64,000 bases of DNA, taken from positions 62,001 to 126,000 of the forward strand of contig NZ_RBZU01000014.1 in assembly GCF_003628125.1 (NCBI RefSeq). The letters run 5' to 3'. Position numbers and translations under genes: made by a program. The notes beneath the pieces were generated by a model, which worked only from the letters and a program-made list of their open reading frames with translations, ran no database searches and was not told the DNA's origin. Each line of letters begins with the position of its first letter. The stretch's first letter is position 1. Of this stretch, positions 49,702-59,351 are shown one piece after another. The stretch comes from Pararobbsia silviterrae. GTDB lineage: Bacteria > Pseudomonadota > Gammaproteobacteria > Burkholderiales > Burkholderiaceae.

Positions 49702-52700
49702 CGCCGCCCGCGCCGCTGATCGACCCAGTGATGCAAGCGATCGAGGTATAGATAGACGACGGGCGTCGTATACAGCGTCAAGGCCTGGCTGACGATCAGG
49801 CCGCCGACGATCGAAATCCCGAGCGGCTCGCGGAGTTCCGAGCCTTCGCCGTGGCCGAACGCGAGCGGGAGTGCGCCGAGCAGCGCCGCGCACGTCGTCA
49901 TCATGATCGGCCGGAAGCGCAACATGCAGGCTTCGAAGATCGCGTCGCGGGAATGCATGCCGCGGCGCGATGCGTCGATCGCGAAGTCGATCATCATGAT
50001 TGCGTTCTTTTTGACGATCCCGATCAGCAGGAACACGCCGATCAACGCGATGATGCTGAATTCGACATGGAAGGCCAGCAAGGCGAGCAGTGCGCCGACG
50101 CCGGCCGACGGTAGCGTCGAGAGGATCGTGATCGGATGGATGTAACTCTCGTAGAGCACGCCGAGCACGATATAGATCGCGGCAAGCGCGGCAAGGATCA
50201 GCAGCGGCTCGTCGCTCAGCGATTGCTGGAAAGCCTGGGCCGTGCCGCTGAACGATCCGTTGATCGTCGCGGGCACGCCGATTTCGTTCATCGTCTCTTC
50301 GATCGCGTGCGTGGCATCGGACAGCGATGTGCCCGGCGGCAGGTTGAACGAGATCGTCGTCGCGACGAATTGTCCCTGATGATTGACCGACAACGGCGTG
50401 TTGCCCGGTCCGTATGACGCGATCGCCGAGAGCGGCACCATCGTTTCCTGGGCCGTACTGACCGGTGCGCCGCTCGATCCGCTCGATTTGCCGCTCGTCG
50501 CGATCGCATTGATCGTCGCGTTCCGCGCGGAATCCGCCGCAATCGTCGCGGCCGACGGGCCGGTCGAGGTCGATGAAGTCGTCGATGAGGTCGGCGCGGT
50601 TGCGGCACTCTGCGTCGCCTGCGCCGTGACCGTGCCTGTCGGCGCGTTGGTCGTCTGGCTGCCCGTCGCGGTGCCGCCCGACGTGCTGATCCAGATGTCC
50701 TTGAGGGTCTGCGGGTCCTGCCAGTATTGCGGCGCGACCTCCATGACCACGTGGTACTGATTCAGCGGGTTATAGATCGTCGAGACCTGGCGCTGGCCGA
50801 ACGCGTCGTAGAGCGTGTTGTCGATCTGGCTCGGCGTGATGTTGAGCCGCGCCGCGGTCGCGCGATCGATATTGAGCTGAACGTCGAGCCCCTTTTGCTG
50901 CTGGTCCGAATTGACGTCGACGAGCACGGGATTCTTCTGGAGCGCCTGCACGAGCTTGTTCGACCACTCGTAGAGTTCGGTGCTCGAATCGCCGAGCAGC
51001 GTGAATTGATATTGCGCGTTGGTCTGCCGGCCGCCCACGCGAATATCCTGCACGGGCACGAGAAACGTCTGTCCGCCCGCGACGCGCGCGAGCTTCGGCC
51101 GCAGGCGCTGGTTGACCTCGTCGGCGCTGAGCTTGCGTTCGGCAAGCGGCTTGAGCGTGATGAACATGAAGCCCGCGTTCGTTGCGCGCCCGCCCGTGAA
51201 GCCGACCACGCTTTCGACCGCGGGATCCGACTTGACGAGCCGCGTGAGTTCCGTGAACTTCGTCTTCATCGCCTGGAACGAGGTCGCCTGATCGGCCTGA
51301 ATGCCGCCGATCATATTGCCCGTGTCCTGCTGCGGGAAGAAGCCCTTCGGCACAATGATGTACAGATAGACGTTGAGCGCGATCGTGCCGAGCAGGATCA
51401 GCATGACGACGAGCGGCATGCGCAACGCGACTTCGAGCGAGCGGCGATAGCCGCGCTGGAGCAGATCGAACCCCGCTTCGAATGCGCGCGCAATGCGGCC
51501 CGGGGGCTTTTCATCGACTTCGCCGTCGAGGTTGTCGGACGCGCGCTCGGCGCCGTGCTTGCGCGGCACGCGCAACAGCAATGCGCACATCATCGGCGTC
51601 GTCGTCAGCGAGACGAGCAGCGAGACGCCGATCGCGAGCGACAGCGTGACCGCGAATTCACGGAACAGACGCCCGACGATGCCGCCCATGAGCAGAATCG
51701 GCAGAAACACGGCGACGAGCGACAGCGACATCGAAACGACGGTGAAACCGACCTCCTTCGCCCCGAGCAGTGCGGCCTGCATGCGCGACATCCCGTTCTC
51801 GAGATGGCGCGAGATGTTCTCGAGCACGACGATCGCGTCGTCGACGACGAAGCCGGTCGCGATCGTGAGCGCCATCAACGACAGGTTGTCGATGCTGTAG
51901 CCGAGCAGGTACATCGCGCCGAAGGTGCCGATGATCGAAATCGGCACGGCGACACTCGGAATCAGCGTGGCGCGCGCGCTGCGCAGGAACGCGAAGACGG
52001 TCAGGATCACGAGCACGATCGCGATGATCAGCGTGTAACCGGTGTCGCGCAGCGACGCGCGGATCGTGATCGAGCGGTCGGCGCTCGGCGTGATGTCGAC
52101 GTCGGCCGGCATCGAACGCTGGAGTTGCGGCAGCATCGCCTTGACGCGATCGATCGTGTCGATGATGTTCGCGCCGGGTTGGCGATAGAGGATCACGAGC
52201 ACCGCGGGCTCGCTGTTGAACAGACCGAGATTGCGCAGATCCTCGACGGAGTCGACGACTTCGCCGACATCGGCCAGCTTGATCGGCGCGTTATTGCGGT
52301 AGCCGACGATCAGATCCTTGTATTGGCTCGCCTGACGCGCCTGGTCGTTCGTGTAGATCTGAAAATGACGATCGCCCTGATCGTACGATCCCTTGGGCGC
52401 ATTCGCGTTGGCCGAGGCGAGGGCGGCGCGCACGTCCTCGAGTCCGACGCCGTAGTGAAACAGCGCGTGAGGTTCGAGCTCGACGCGCACGGCCGGATTC
52501 GCCGAACCGCTGACGTCGACCTCGCCGACGCCCTCGACCTGCGAAAGCGCCTGCTGAAGCACCGTCGCGGCCGAGTCGTAGAGCTGGCCCCGCGTGAGTG
52601 TTCTCGACGTCATCGCGAGCACCATGATCGGCGCATCGGCGGGGTTGACCTTGTGATACGACGGATTCTGGCGCAGCGCGGCCGGCAGGTCGGCGCGCGC

Positions 52701-53042
52701 GGCGTTGATCGCCGCTTCGACATCGCGCGCGGCGCCGTCGATATTGCGGTCGAGTCCGAACTGCAGCGTGATGCGCGTCGAGCCGAGCGAGCTCATCGAT
52801 GTCATCTCGGTCACGTCGGCAATCTGGCCGAGGTGCCGTTCGAGCGGACTCGCGACGCTCGTCGCAACGGTGTCGGGGCTCGCGCCGGGCAGGTTCGCCT
52901 GAACCGAGATCGTCGGGAAGTCGACCTGCGGCAGCGGCGACACCGGCAGCTTCACGAATGCGAACGCGCCGGCGAGCGCGATGCCGATCGAGAGCAGCGT
53001 CGTCGCGACCGGACGGCTGATGAAGAGCTTCGAGATGTTCAT
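49683..53042 (-). CDS. mdtC: RND efflux pump inner-membrane subunit, MdtC-like
   Basis: A 1119-residue RND transporter with the full 12-helix, two-loop topology. Family marks: 'SRPVATTLLSIGIALAGAFAF' start, 'GASPDTVATSVASPLERHLGQI' porter region, and TM4 '[22 protein letters not shown]' with the paired Asp of the proton relay. It is about 80 residues longer than MdtC proteins because of a Ser/Thr/Ala low-complexity insert at about 784-867, in the second periplasmic loop just before 'VPLSAIASYGPGNTPLSV'. Third gene of mdtABC, 9 bp after mdtB. Its stop lies inside the converging end of the 995-aa gene (overlap 19 bp). Confidence 0.94.
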   Translation of the reverse strand: MNISKLFISRPVATTLLSIGIALAGAFAFVKLPVSPLPQVDFPTISVQANLPGASPDTVATSVASPLERHLGQIADVTEMTSMSSLGSTRITLQFGLDRNIDGAARDVEAAINAARADLPAALRQNPSYHKVNPADAPIMVLAMTSRTLTRGQLYDSAATVLQQALSQVEGVGEVDVSGSANPAVRVELEPHALFHYGVGLEDVRAALASANANAPKGSYDQGDRHFQIYTNDQARQASQYKDLIVGYRNNAPIKLADVGEVVDSVEDLRNLGLFNSEPAVLVILYRQPGANIIDTIDRVKAMLPQLQRSMPADVDITPSADRSITIRASLRDTGYTLIIAIVLVILTVFAFLRSARATLIPSVAVPISIIGTFGAMYLLGYSIDNLSLMALTIATGFVVDDAIVVLENISRHLENGMSRMQAALLGAKEVGFTVVSMSLSLVAVFLPILLMGGIVGRLFREFAVTLSLAIGVSLLVSLTTTPMMCALLLRVPRKHGAERASDNLDGEVDEKPPGRIARAFEAGFDLLQRGYRRSLEVALRMPLVVMLILLGTIALNVYLYIIVPKGFFPQQDTGNMIGGIQADQATSFQAMKTKFTELTRLVKSDPAVESVVGFTGGRATNAGFMFITLKPLAERKLSADEVNQRLRPKLARVAGGQTFLVPVQDIRVGGRQTNAQYQFTLLGDSSTELYEWSNKLVQALQKNPVLVDVNSDQQQKGLDVQLNIDRATAARLNITPSQIDNTLYDAFGQRQVSTIYNPLNQYHVVMEVAPQYWQDPQTLKDIWISTSGGTATGSQTTNAPTGTVTAQATQSAATAPTSSTTSSTSTGPSAATIAADSARNATINAIATSGKSSGSSGAPVSTAQETMVPLSAIASYGPGNTPLSVNHQGQFVATTISFNLPPGTSLSDATHAIEETMNEIGVPATINGSFSGTAQAFQQSLSDEPLLILAALAAIYIVLGVLYESYIHPITILSTLPSAGVGALLALLAFHVEFSIIALIGVFLLIGIVKKNAIMMIDFAIDASRRGMHSRDAIFEACMLRFRPIMMTTCAALLGALPLAFGHGEGSELREPLGISIVGGLIVSQALTLYTTPVVYLYLDRLHHWVDQRRGRRQITNP

Positions 53043-53051
53043 CGAAGCGCC

Positions 53052-56000
53052 TCAGACGTCCGTGCCGGCACGGCCCGCGTCGCCGTGATGACCGAAGCGT
53101 GCGCGCATGCGCTGCGCGAGGCGGTCGAAGCCCAGATAGATGACGGGTGTCGTAAACAGCGTGAGCAGCTGACTCACGATCAGGCCGCCCGCGATCGCGA
53201 TGCCGAGCGGCTGGCGCAGCTCGGAGCCCGCGCCCCAGCCGAGCATCAGCGGCAGCGCGCCGAGCAGGGCCGCCATCGTCGTCATCAGAATCGGGCGGAA
53301 ACGCAGCAGGCACGCCTGATAGATCGCTTCGCGCGGCGACTTGCCTTCGTCGCGTTCGGCTTCGAGCGCGAAGTCGATCATCATGATCGCGTTCTTCTTG
53401 ACGATGCCGATCAGCAGCACGATGCCGATGATCGCGATGATGTCGAGGTCCTTGCCGGCCATCATGAGCGCAAGCAGCGCGCCGACGCCGGCCGAGGGCA
53501 GCGTCGAGAGAATCGTGATCGGATGGATGAAACTCTCGTAGAGCACGCCGAGCACGATGTACATCGTGACGATCGCGGCGAGGATCAGGAACAGCTCGTT
53601 CGACAGCGACGACTGGAACGCGAGCGCCGCGCCCTGATAGCGCGTCGTGAACGAGCCCGGCAGACCGATGTCGCGCTCGGCCTGCTCGATGGCCTTGACC
53701 GCCTCGCCGAGCGAGGCGCCCGGCGCGAGGTTGAACGAGACTGTCGTCGACGGGAACTGGCCCAGGTGGCTCACGACGAGCGGCGAGGTCTGTTCGGTGA
53801 ACGTCGCGATCGAAGACAGCGGCACCTGGCCGGTCGTCGAGGTCGACGACGGCAGGTAGAGATCGCCGAGCGACTTCGTCGAGTGCTGGAGTTCGGGGTC
53901 GGCCTCCATGATCACCCGATACTGGTTCGTCTGCGTGAAGATCGTCGAAATGATCCGCTGGCCGAACGCGTCGTAGAGCGCGCTGTCGACGGTCGCCGGC
54001 GTGATGCCGAAGCGCGCCGCCGTGCTCCGGTCGATGTTGATGAAGACCGACGCGCCGTTCTGCTGGAGATCGCTCGCGACGTCGGCGAGCGCGGGCGCCT
54101 GCTTGAGCCGGTCGACGAGCTTGGGCACCCATGCATTGAACTCGTTCGAGTTCGCGTCTTCGAGGATGAATTGATATTGCGTCGCGCTGACCGTCGAGTC
54201 GATCGTCAGATCCTGCACGGGCTGCATGAACAGCTTGACGCCCGGTACCTGGTCGGCGTCCCGCTGAATACGGCGGATGATCTCGCTCGCATTCGCCTGG
54301 CGATCGTCGAACGGCTTCAGATTGATGAGGAAGCGCCCGGTGTTGACCGTGATGTTCGTGCCGTCGACGCCGATGAACGACGACAGGCTCTCGACATCGG
54401 GGTCCTTCAGGATCGCGTCGGCGAGCGCCTGCTGACGCTCGGCCATGGCCTTGTACGAGGTCGATTGCGTCGCCTGCGAGATGCCCTGGATCACGCCCGT
54501 GTCCTGAACCGGGAAGAAGCCTTTCGGAATCACGATATAGAGCAGGGCGGTCACCGCGACGGTCAGGATCGCGACGACGAGCGTCAGTCCCTGGTGATCG
54601 AGCACGACGCGCAGCGCGCGGCCGTACTGCGCGATGACGCCGTCGAAGAACGCGCGCGTGCGCGCCTCGAAGCTGCGGCTGCCCTTGGGCGGGCTGTGAC
54701 GCAGGAGCTTCGCGCACATCATCGGCACAAGCGTCAGCGAGACGATCGCGGAGATCACGATCGTGACGGCGAGGGTGATCGCGAATTCGTGGAACAGCCG
54801 TCCGACGACGTCGCCCATGAACAGCAGCGGGATCAGCACCGCGATCAGCGACACCGTCAGCGAGATGATCGTGAAGCCGATCTGCTTCGAGCCCTTGAGC
54901 GCGGCGTCGAGCGCCGTCTCGCCGGCCTCGACGTAGCGCTCGATGTTTTCGATCATGACGATCGCGTCGTCGACGACGAAGCCCGTCGCGATCGTGAGCG
55001 CCATCAGCGAGAGGTTGTCGAGCGAAAAGCCGCACAGATACATGACGCCGAGCGTGCCGACGAGCGAGAGCGGCACGGACAGGCTCGGAATGATCGTCGC
55101 GTACGCGTTCGACAGGAACACGAAGATCACGATCACGACGAGCAGGATCGACACGCAGAGCTCGAACGCGACGTCGCGCACCGATGCGCGGATCGTCGTC
55201 GTCCGGTCGGTCAGCACGTGGACTTCGACGGCCGCGGGCAGCGTCTGGCGCAACTGGGGCAGCAGCTTCTGGATCGCGTCGACCGTGGCAATGACGTTCG
55301 CGCCGGGCTGGCGCTGGACGTTGAGAATCACGGCGGGCGTGCCGTTCATCCAGGCGCCGAGCTGTGCGTTCTCGGCGCCGTCGACGATCTTCGCGACATC
55401 GGTCAGCATGACCGGGCGGCCGTTCTTGTAGGCGACGACGGCTTTCTGATATTCCTTCGCGCTTTCGAGCTGGTCGTTCGCGTTGATCGCGTAGGCGCGC
55501 GTCGGTCCGTCGAAGTTGCCCTTCGGCGTGTTGACGTTGAGGTTCGAGATCGTCGTGCGCAGATCGTCGAGATTGAGGCCGTACGCCGCGAGCGCGCGCG
55601 GGTTCGCCTGGATCCGCACGGCCGGCCGCTGGCCGCCGCTGATGCTGACGAGACCGACGCCCGGCACCTGCGAGATCTTCTGCGCGAGACGCGTGTCGGC
55701 GAGGTCCTCGACCTGGGTCAGCGGCATGGTCCGCGAGGTCAGCGCGAGCGCGAGCACAGGCGCGTCGGCCGGATTGACCTTCGCGTAGATCGGCGGCGCG
55801 GGCAGATCGGACGGCAGCAGATTGCCCGCCGCGTTGATCGCGGCCTGGACTTCCTGCTCGGCGATGTCGAGCGGCAGGTCGAGATTGAACTGCAGCGTGA
55901 TGACCGAGGCGCCGGCCGAGCTCGACGACGACATCTGGTTCAAGCTCGGCATCTCGCCGAATTGCCGTTCGAGCGGGGCCGTGACCGACGAGGTCATGAC

Positions 56001-56171
56001 GTCGGGGCTCGCCCCCGGATAGAACGTCTGGACCTGGATCGTCGGATAGTCGACCTCGGGCAGGGCGGACAGCGGCAGAAAGCGCAGCGCGACGAGGCCC
56101 ACGAGCATGATCGCGGCCATCATCAGCGCCGTGCCGACCGGGCGCAGGATAAAGAGGCGTGACGGGTTCAT
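53052..56171 (-). CDS. mdtB: RND efflux pump inner-membrane subunit, MdtB-like
   Basis: A 1039-residue RND transporter of normal MdtB length. '[22 protein letters not shown]' is the first helix. '[22 protein letters not shown]' lies in the porter domain, and TM4 '[22 protein letters not shown]' has the Asp pair of the proton path. The loop that holds the large insert in the companion MdtC is normal here. MdtB and MdtC assemble as a hetero-trimer (2:1 in E. coli) with the adaptor MdtA. The start is 10 bp after the mdtA stop. Confidence 0.95.
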   Translation of the reverse strand: MNPSRLFILRPVGTALMMAAIMLVGLVALRFLPLSALPEVDYPTIQVQTFYPGASPDVMTSSVTAPLERQFGEMPSLNQMSSSSSAGASVITLQFNLDLPLDIAEQEVQAAINAAGNLLPSDLPAPPIYAKVNPADAPVLALALTSRTMPLTQVEDLADTRLAQKISQVPGVGLVSISGGQRPAVRIQANPRALAAYGLNLDDLRTTISNLNVNTPKGNFDGPTRAYAINANDQLESAKEYQKAVVAYKNGRPVMLTDVAKIVDGAENAQLGAWMNGTPAVILNVQRQPGANVIATVDAIQKLLPQLRQTLPAAVEVHVLTDRTTTIRASVRDVAFELCVSILLVVIVIFVFLSNAYATIIPSLSVPLSLVGTLGVMYLCGFSLDNLSLMALTIATGFVVDDAIVMIENIERYVEAGETALDAALKGSKQIGFTIISLTVSLIAVLIPLLFMGDVVGRLFHEFAITLAVTIVISAIVSLTLVPMMCAKLLRHSPPKGSRSFEARTRAFFDGVIAQYGRALRVVLDHQGLTLVVAILTVAVTALLYIVIPKGFFPVQDTGVIQGISQATQSTSYKAMAERQQALADAILKDPDVESLSSFIGVDGTNITVNTGRFLINLKPFDDRQANASEIIRRIQRDADQVPGVKLFMQPVQDLTIDSTVSATQYQFILEDANSNEFNAWVPKLVDRLKQAPALADVASDLQQNGASVFINIDRSTAARFGITPATVDSALYDAFGQRIISTIFTQTNQYRVIMEADPELQHSTKSLGDLYLPSSTSTTGQVPLSSIATFTEQTSPLVVSHLGQFPSTTVSFNLAPGASLGEAVKAIEQAERDIGLPGSFTTRYQGAALAFQSSLSNELFLILAAIVTMYIVLGVLYESFIHPITILSTLPSAGVGALLALMMAGKDLDIIAIIGIVLLIGIVKKNAIMMIDFALEAERDEGKSPREAIYQACLLRFRPILMTTMAALLGALPLMLGWGAGSELRQPLGIAIAGGLIVSQLLTLFTTPVIYLGFDRLAQRMRARFGHHGDAGRAGTDV

Positions 56172-56181
56172 GCTTTACCCT

Positions 56182-57558
56182 TTACTGCGCGTCGCTCGAA
56201 TGATGATGGCGGTGCGCATGGGCCGACGAGGCGCCCGACGCCCAGTCGGCGCCTGCCGCGCCGCTCGCACCGCTTGCACCGCTCGCACCATGGGGACCGC
56301 GCGCCGGAATCACGACCTTCGCGCCTTCGCGCAGCCGGTCCGCGCCATCCGTGACGACCGTCTCGCCGATCGACAGGCCCGACACGATGCTCGTGCGTTC
56401 GCCGTCGATCGGTCCGACCTTGACGACACGCACGGTCACGGTGTCGTCGGGCTTCACGACATAGACGAATTGGCCGATCGAGCCGGTCTGGACCGACGAA
56501 CTCGGCACGATGATCGCGTCATGCACGGTGCGCACGAGCAGCTTCGTGTTGACGAACTGGTTCGGGAAAAGCAGGTTCTTCTTGTTGTCGAACAGCGCGC
56601 GCAGCTTGAGCGTGCCGGTCGTCGTATCGATCTGGTTATCGAGCGTGTCGAGATGTCCGCTCGCGATCGGGGTCGTGCCGCTGCGGTCGTAGGCGGTCAC
56701 CGAGAGCTGCGCGCCGTCCGACACCTGCTCGAACACGGCGGGCAGATTGTCTTCGGCCAGCGTGAAGATCACGCTCATCGGCTGCATCTGCGTGATGATC
56801 ACGACGCCGTTCGTATCGCTCGTCTGGACGTAGTTGCCCGGATCGACCTGGCGCAGGCCGACGCGGCCCGCCACGGGCGCGGTGATATGCGCGTAGACGA
56901 GATCGAGCTTGGCCGTGTCGATCGCGGCCTGATCGGTCTTGACCTGGCCTTCGTACTGCTTGACGAGGTACTGCTGGTCGTCGAACTGTTGCTGCGAGAT
57001 CGAATCCTGCTTGATCAGCACCTGGTAGCGCGCGAGGTCGTTACGCGCCTGGAGCAGCAGCGCTTCGTCCTTCGCCTTCGTCCCCTCGGCGTTTTGCAAC
57101 TGAATCTGATACGGACGCGGGTCGACTTGGGCGAGGAAGTCGCCGGCTTTGACCATCTGGCCCTCGCGGAACGCGACTTCGGTCAGCGTGCCCGCGATCT
57201 GCGTGCGGACCGTGACCGTCGCCAGCGGCGTCACGGTGCCGAGCGCGTTGATCGTCACGGGCATCTCCCCGCTCGTCGCCTTGGCGACCGTGACGGCCTG
57301 CGCCTGATTCATCGAATAGCGTCCGCCGCGTCCCGGCGGGCCACCGGGACCGCCGGGGCCGCCCGGCGCCGGCGTGCCGGCGCCCGCGGCGGCGGCGGCG
57401 GAGCCCGACGCGGTTTCGCGGCGATGATGGATCCACGCGATCAAGGCGACGACGAGTACGACGAGCAGCACGACCCAGGGCCAGCGGCGACTCGGGCGCG
57501 CGGGCGTTTCGGCGGGCGAACGGGAGGGCGGAGCGGGCGTGCGGTCTTTGTCGTCCAT
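56182..57558 (-). CDS. mdtA: RND efflux periplasmic adaptor, MdtA-like
   Basis: A 458-residue membrane-fusion protein. One N-terminal helix (about 26-44, WPWVVLLVVLVVALIAW) anchors it. A Gly/Pro-rich linker follows, then the lipoyl domain ('TVTVRTQIAGTLTEVAFREGQMV'), the alpha-hairpin, the beta-barrel and the membrane-proximal domain ('IVSGLSIGETVVTDGADRLREG'). It bridges MdtBC to an outer-membrane TolC-like channel, which is not encoded here. The C-terminus is a Gly-Ala-Ser and His-rich tail (HAHRHHHSSD). The frame extends far upstream, but the ATG at 57558 is the only start that gives a proper adaptor. Possible His-tail metal binding is speculative. Confidence 0.93.
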   Translation of the reverse strand: MDDKDRTPAPPSRSPAETPARPSRRWPWVVLLVVLVVALIAWIHHRRETASGSAAAAAGAGTPAPGGPGGPGGPPGRGGRYSMNQAQAVTVAKATSGEMPVTINALGTVTPLATVTVRTQIAGTLTEVAFREGQMVKAGDFLAQVDPRPYQIQLQNAEGTKAKDEALLLQARNDLARYQVLIKQDSISQQQFDDQQYLVKQYEGQVKTDQAAIDTAKLDLVYAHITAPVAGRVGLRQVDPGNYVQTSDTNGVVIITQMQPMSVIFTLAEDNLPAVFEQVSDGAQLSVTAYDRSGTTPIASGHLDTLDNQIDTTTGTLKLRALFDNKKNLLFPNQFVNTKLLVRTVHDAIIVPSSSVQTGSIGQFVYVVKPDDTVTVRVVKVGPIDGERTSIVSGLSIGETVVTDGADRLREGAKVVIPARGPHGASGASGASGAAGADWASGASSAHAHRHHHSSDAQ

Positions 57559-57844
57559 CAGGGAAAGGCGTCGAAAGGAGCGTGGATAGTACGGCTTGGG
57601 ATCGGGGTCCGTTCGCGTGTCACGACATCGCGCGATATCAAGGGATACCCAACGATACCCCGTGAACCCGCGCACGGGCGGGGGCGCGCGTTGTCTCGCA
57701 GACGGCGTCGGCGCGGGCTCGAACGCGCGGTCCGCGCTCGCGCAATCGCGCGCGCGGCCGACCGCGTGCGCTCCCGCGACGGAACACGAGATGCTACGTC
57801 GGCAAGATGACAGCGTCCAGTTGCCATTCTTTCTAGGAGTTACG
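57559..57844. promoter_or_regulatory. divergent region between mdtA and the deacylase
   Basis: 286 bp. GACATCGCGCGATATC (57624-57639) is a 16-bp near-palindrome with one mismatched pair, about 66 bp upstream of mdtA, and could be an operator for the pump. GATACCC occurs twice close by. No regulator gene is adjacent. Confidence 0.4.
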
Positions 57845-57910
57845 ATGGCTTTCAAGCGCGCGTCACAAGGCGTTGCCGGGCTACAATCGCACGATCGCTG
57901 TTTAGCTTGA
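57845..57910 (+). CDS. possible 21-codon leader peptide
   Basis: ATG at 57845 with AGGAG at 57835-57839, a 5-nt spacing and the best ribosome site nearby. The peptide begins MAFKRASQGVAGLQ and ends TAG at 57908-57910, 12 bp before the deacylase ATG. It may be a coupled leader or regulatory uORF, or a chance frame. It has no His/Phe/Trp-type codon run that would mark attenuation. Confidence 0.35.
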   Translation: MAFKRASQGVAGLQSHDRCLA

Positions 57911-57922
57911 TTTCGAAACTGC

Positions 57923-59038
57923 ATGGAGATTCGACGCACGCCGCTCGTGTCGCCGTCGCTGGGCACGGCACGCGACTTGTTGCAGTACCACTTCGGACCC
58001 GCGCATGCGCCTCGGCGCATCGTCATCCAGTCTTCCGTGCATGCCGACGAGACGCCGGGCATGCTCGTCGCCTGGGTGCTCAAGCGCCGGCTTGCCGAAC
58101 TCGAGCGCGACGGCCTCCTGCGCTCGCATATCGTCGTCGTGCCCGTCGCGAATCCGGTCGGGCTCAATCAGCGCGTCTCGGGATCGCTGATCGGCCGTTT
58201 CGACACGGACAGCGGGCAGAACTTCAACCGGCAGTTCCTCGATATTGCGTCGCTCGCGGGCGATCGGCTCGAAGGCCAGCTCGGCCGCGACGAGGCGCGC
58301 AACGGCATGCTCGTGCGCAAGGCCATCGTCGAGGCGCTCGGCGAACGCGCGCCGCGCACCGAGCTCGAATCGCTGCAGCTCGCGCTGCTGCGGCTCGCCG
58401 CGCCCGCCGATATCGTGCTCGACCTCCATTGTTCGCTTGAGGGCGTGCTGCATTTGTATACGCACGCGCGCGCCTGGCCGGCGTTCGAGCCGCTTGCGCG
58501 TTATCTCGGCGTCGGCACGTCGTTGCTCTGCGACGATTCGGGCGGCCATTCGTTCGACGAGGCGCTCAATCTCGGCTGGAGCCGGCTGATCGAACGGTTC
58601 GGCGACCATCCGATCCCCGCGGCGCCGCTCGCCGTCTGCGTCGAACTTCGCGGACTGCACGACGTCACGCACGCGCTCGCCGAGCGCGACGCGGATGCGA
58701 TCCTTCAGTTCATCGCGCTGCGCGGCGGGATCGCGGGCGGCGTGACGCCGCCGCCCGACCTCATCCGCGAGCCGGTGCCGCTCACGGGTTCCGAGCAGAT
58801 CGACGCGCCGTGCGCGGGCGTGCTCGTCTATCGCGCAGCGCTCGGGGCGTCGGTCAAACCGGGCGAGCCCATCGCGGACATCGTCGATCCCTTGTCGGAT
58901 GCGGTGACGACGCTCGTGGCGTCGATCGAGGGCGTGCTGTTCACACGGCGCGTGGTCCGGTACGTGCACGCGGGCGCGATGGTGGCGCAGATCGCGGGCG
59001 CCACGCCGTTCCGCACGGGCCCGCTGTTGAGTCCCTAG
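57923..59038 (+). CDS. succinylglutamate desuccinylase / aspartoacylase-family zinc deacylase
   Basis: A 371-residue M14-like zinc hydrolase of the AstE/aspartoacylase family. Zinc ligands are in 'QSSVHADETPGM' (HxxE) and 'IVLDLHCSLEG' (the third His). 'GQNFNRQF' resembles the Arg/Asn substrate motif. 'CVELRGLHDV' near 240 supplies a conserved Glu. The C-terminal third adds a lipoyl-like beta domain ('CAGVLVYRAALGASVKPGEPIADIVDP'). The natural substrate is probably an N-acyl amino acid or similar amide. It stands alone between a possible leader peptide and the sensor kinase. Confidence 0.88.
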   Translation: MEIRRTPLVSPSLGTARDLLQYHFGPAHAPRRIVIQSSVHADETPGMLVAWVLKRRLAELERDGLLRSHIVVVPVANPVGLNQRVSGSLIGRFDTDSGQNFNRQFLDIASLAGDRLEGQLGRDEARNGMLVRKAIVEALGERAPRTELESLQLALLRLAAPADIVLDLHCSLEGVLHLYTHARAWPAFEPLARYLGVGTSLLCDDSGGHSFDEALNLGWSRLIERFGDHPIPAAPLAVCVELRGLHDVTHALAERDADAILQFIALRGGIAGGVTPPPDLIREPVPLTGSEQIDAPCAGVLVYRAALGASVKPGEPIADIVDPLSDAVTTLVASIEGVLFTRRVVRYVHAGAMVAQIAGATPFRTGPLLSP

Positions 59039-59351
59039 TGGACGGGGGGGCGACGTCCGGGCTGACTGGCGGACCGTCCCGATCCGCCATTGTCGGGGCG
59101 GCAAGCGCCAACCTTTTGGCAATTCCGGGAAAGCACGGGATAATGTGCGCAACCGCACTTTCGAGCGGTGTCTTGCTTCGGCTCCGGCGGCATGCCGCGG
59201 ACCCGGTGCCTGGTTGCCACAGTCTGGCCGGTCGGTGTGCCGGCAGCGCGTTCGGGAACGTCGGCCGCGATGCGGCCGCGTGCGCGGGCGCGCAGTATAG
59301 GGTGTTCGACTGTCGTCACGTATCCGCCAAGCACTGGAAGACGCCGAACGC
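59039..59351. other. intergenic region before the sensor kinase
   Basis: 313 bp without a gene. A small hairpin GCCAA-CCTT-TTGGC at 59107-59120 may be a weak terminator of the deacylase. No promoter pair was recognised. Confidence 0.4.

Noticed and set aside
50727..56162. A plus-strand open frame of 1811 codons across mdtB and mdtC
   Set aside because: It is antisense to two clear RND genes, its translation is Arg/Asp/Glu/Val-biased shadow sequence without domains, and long antisense frames are expected at this GC content.
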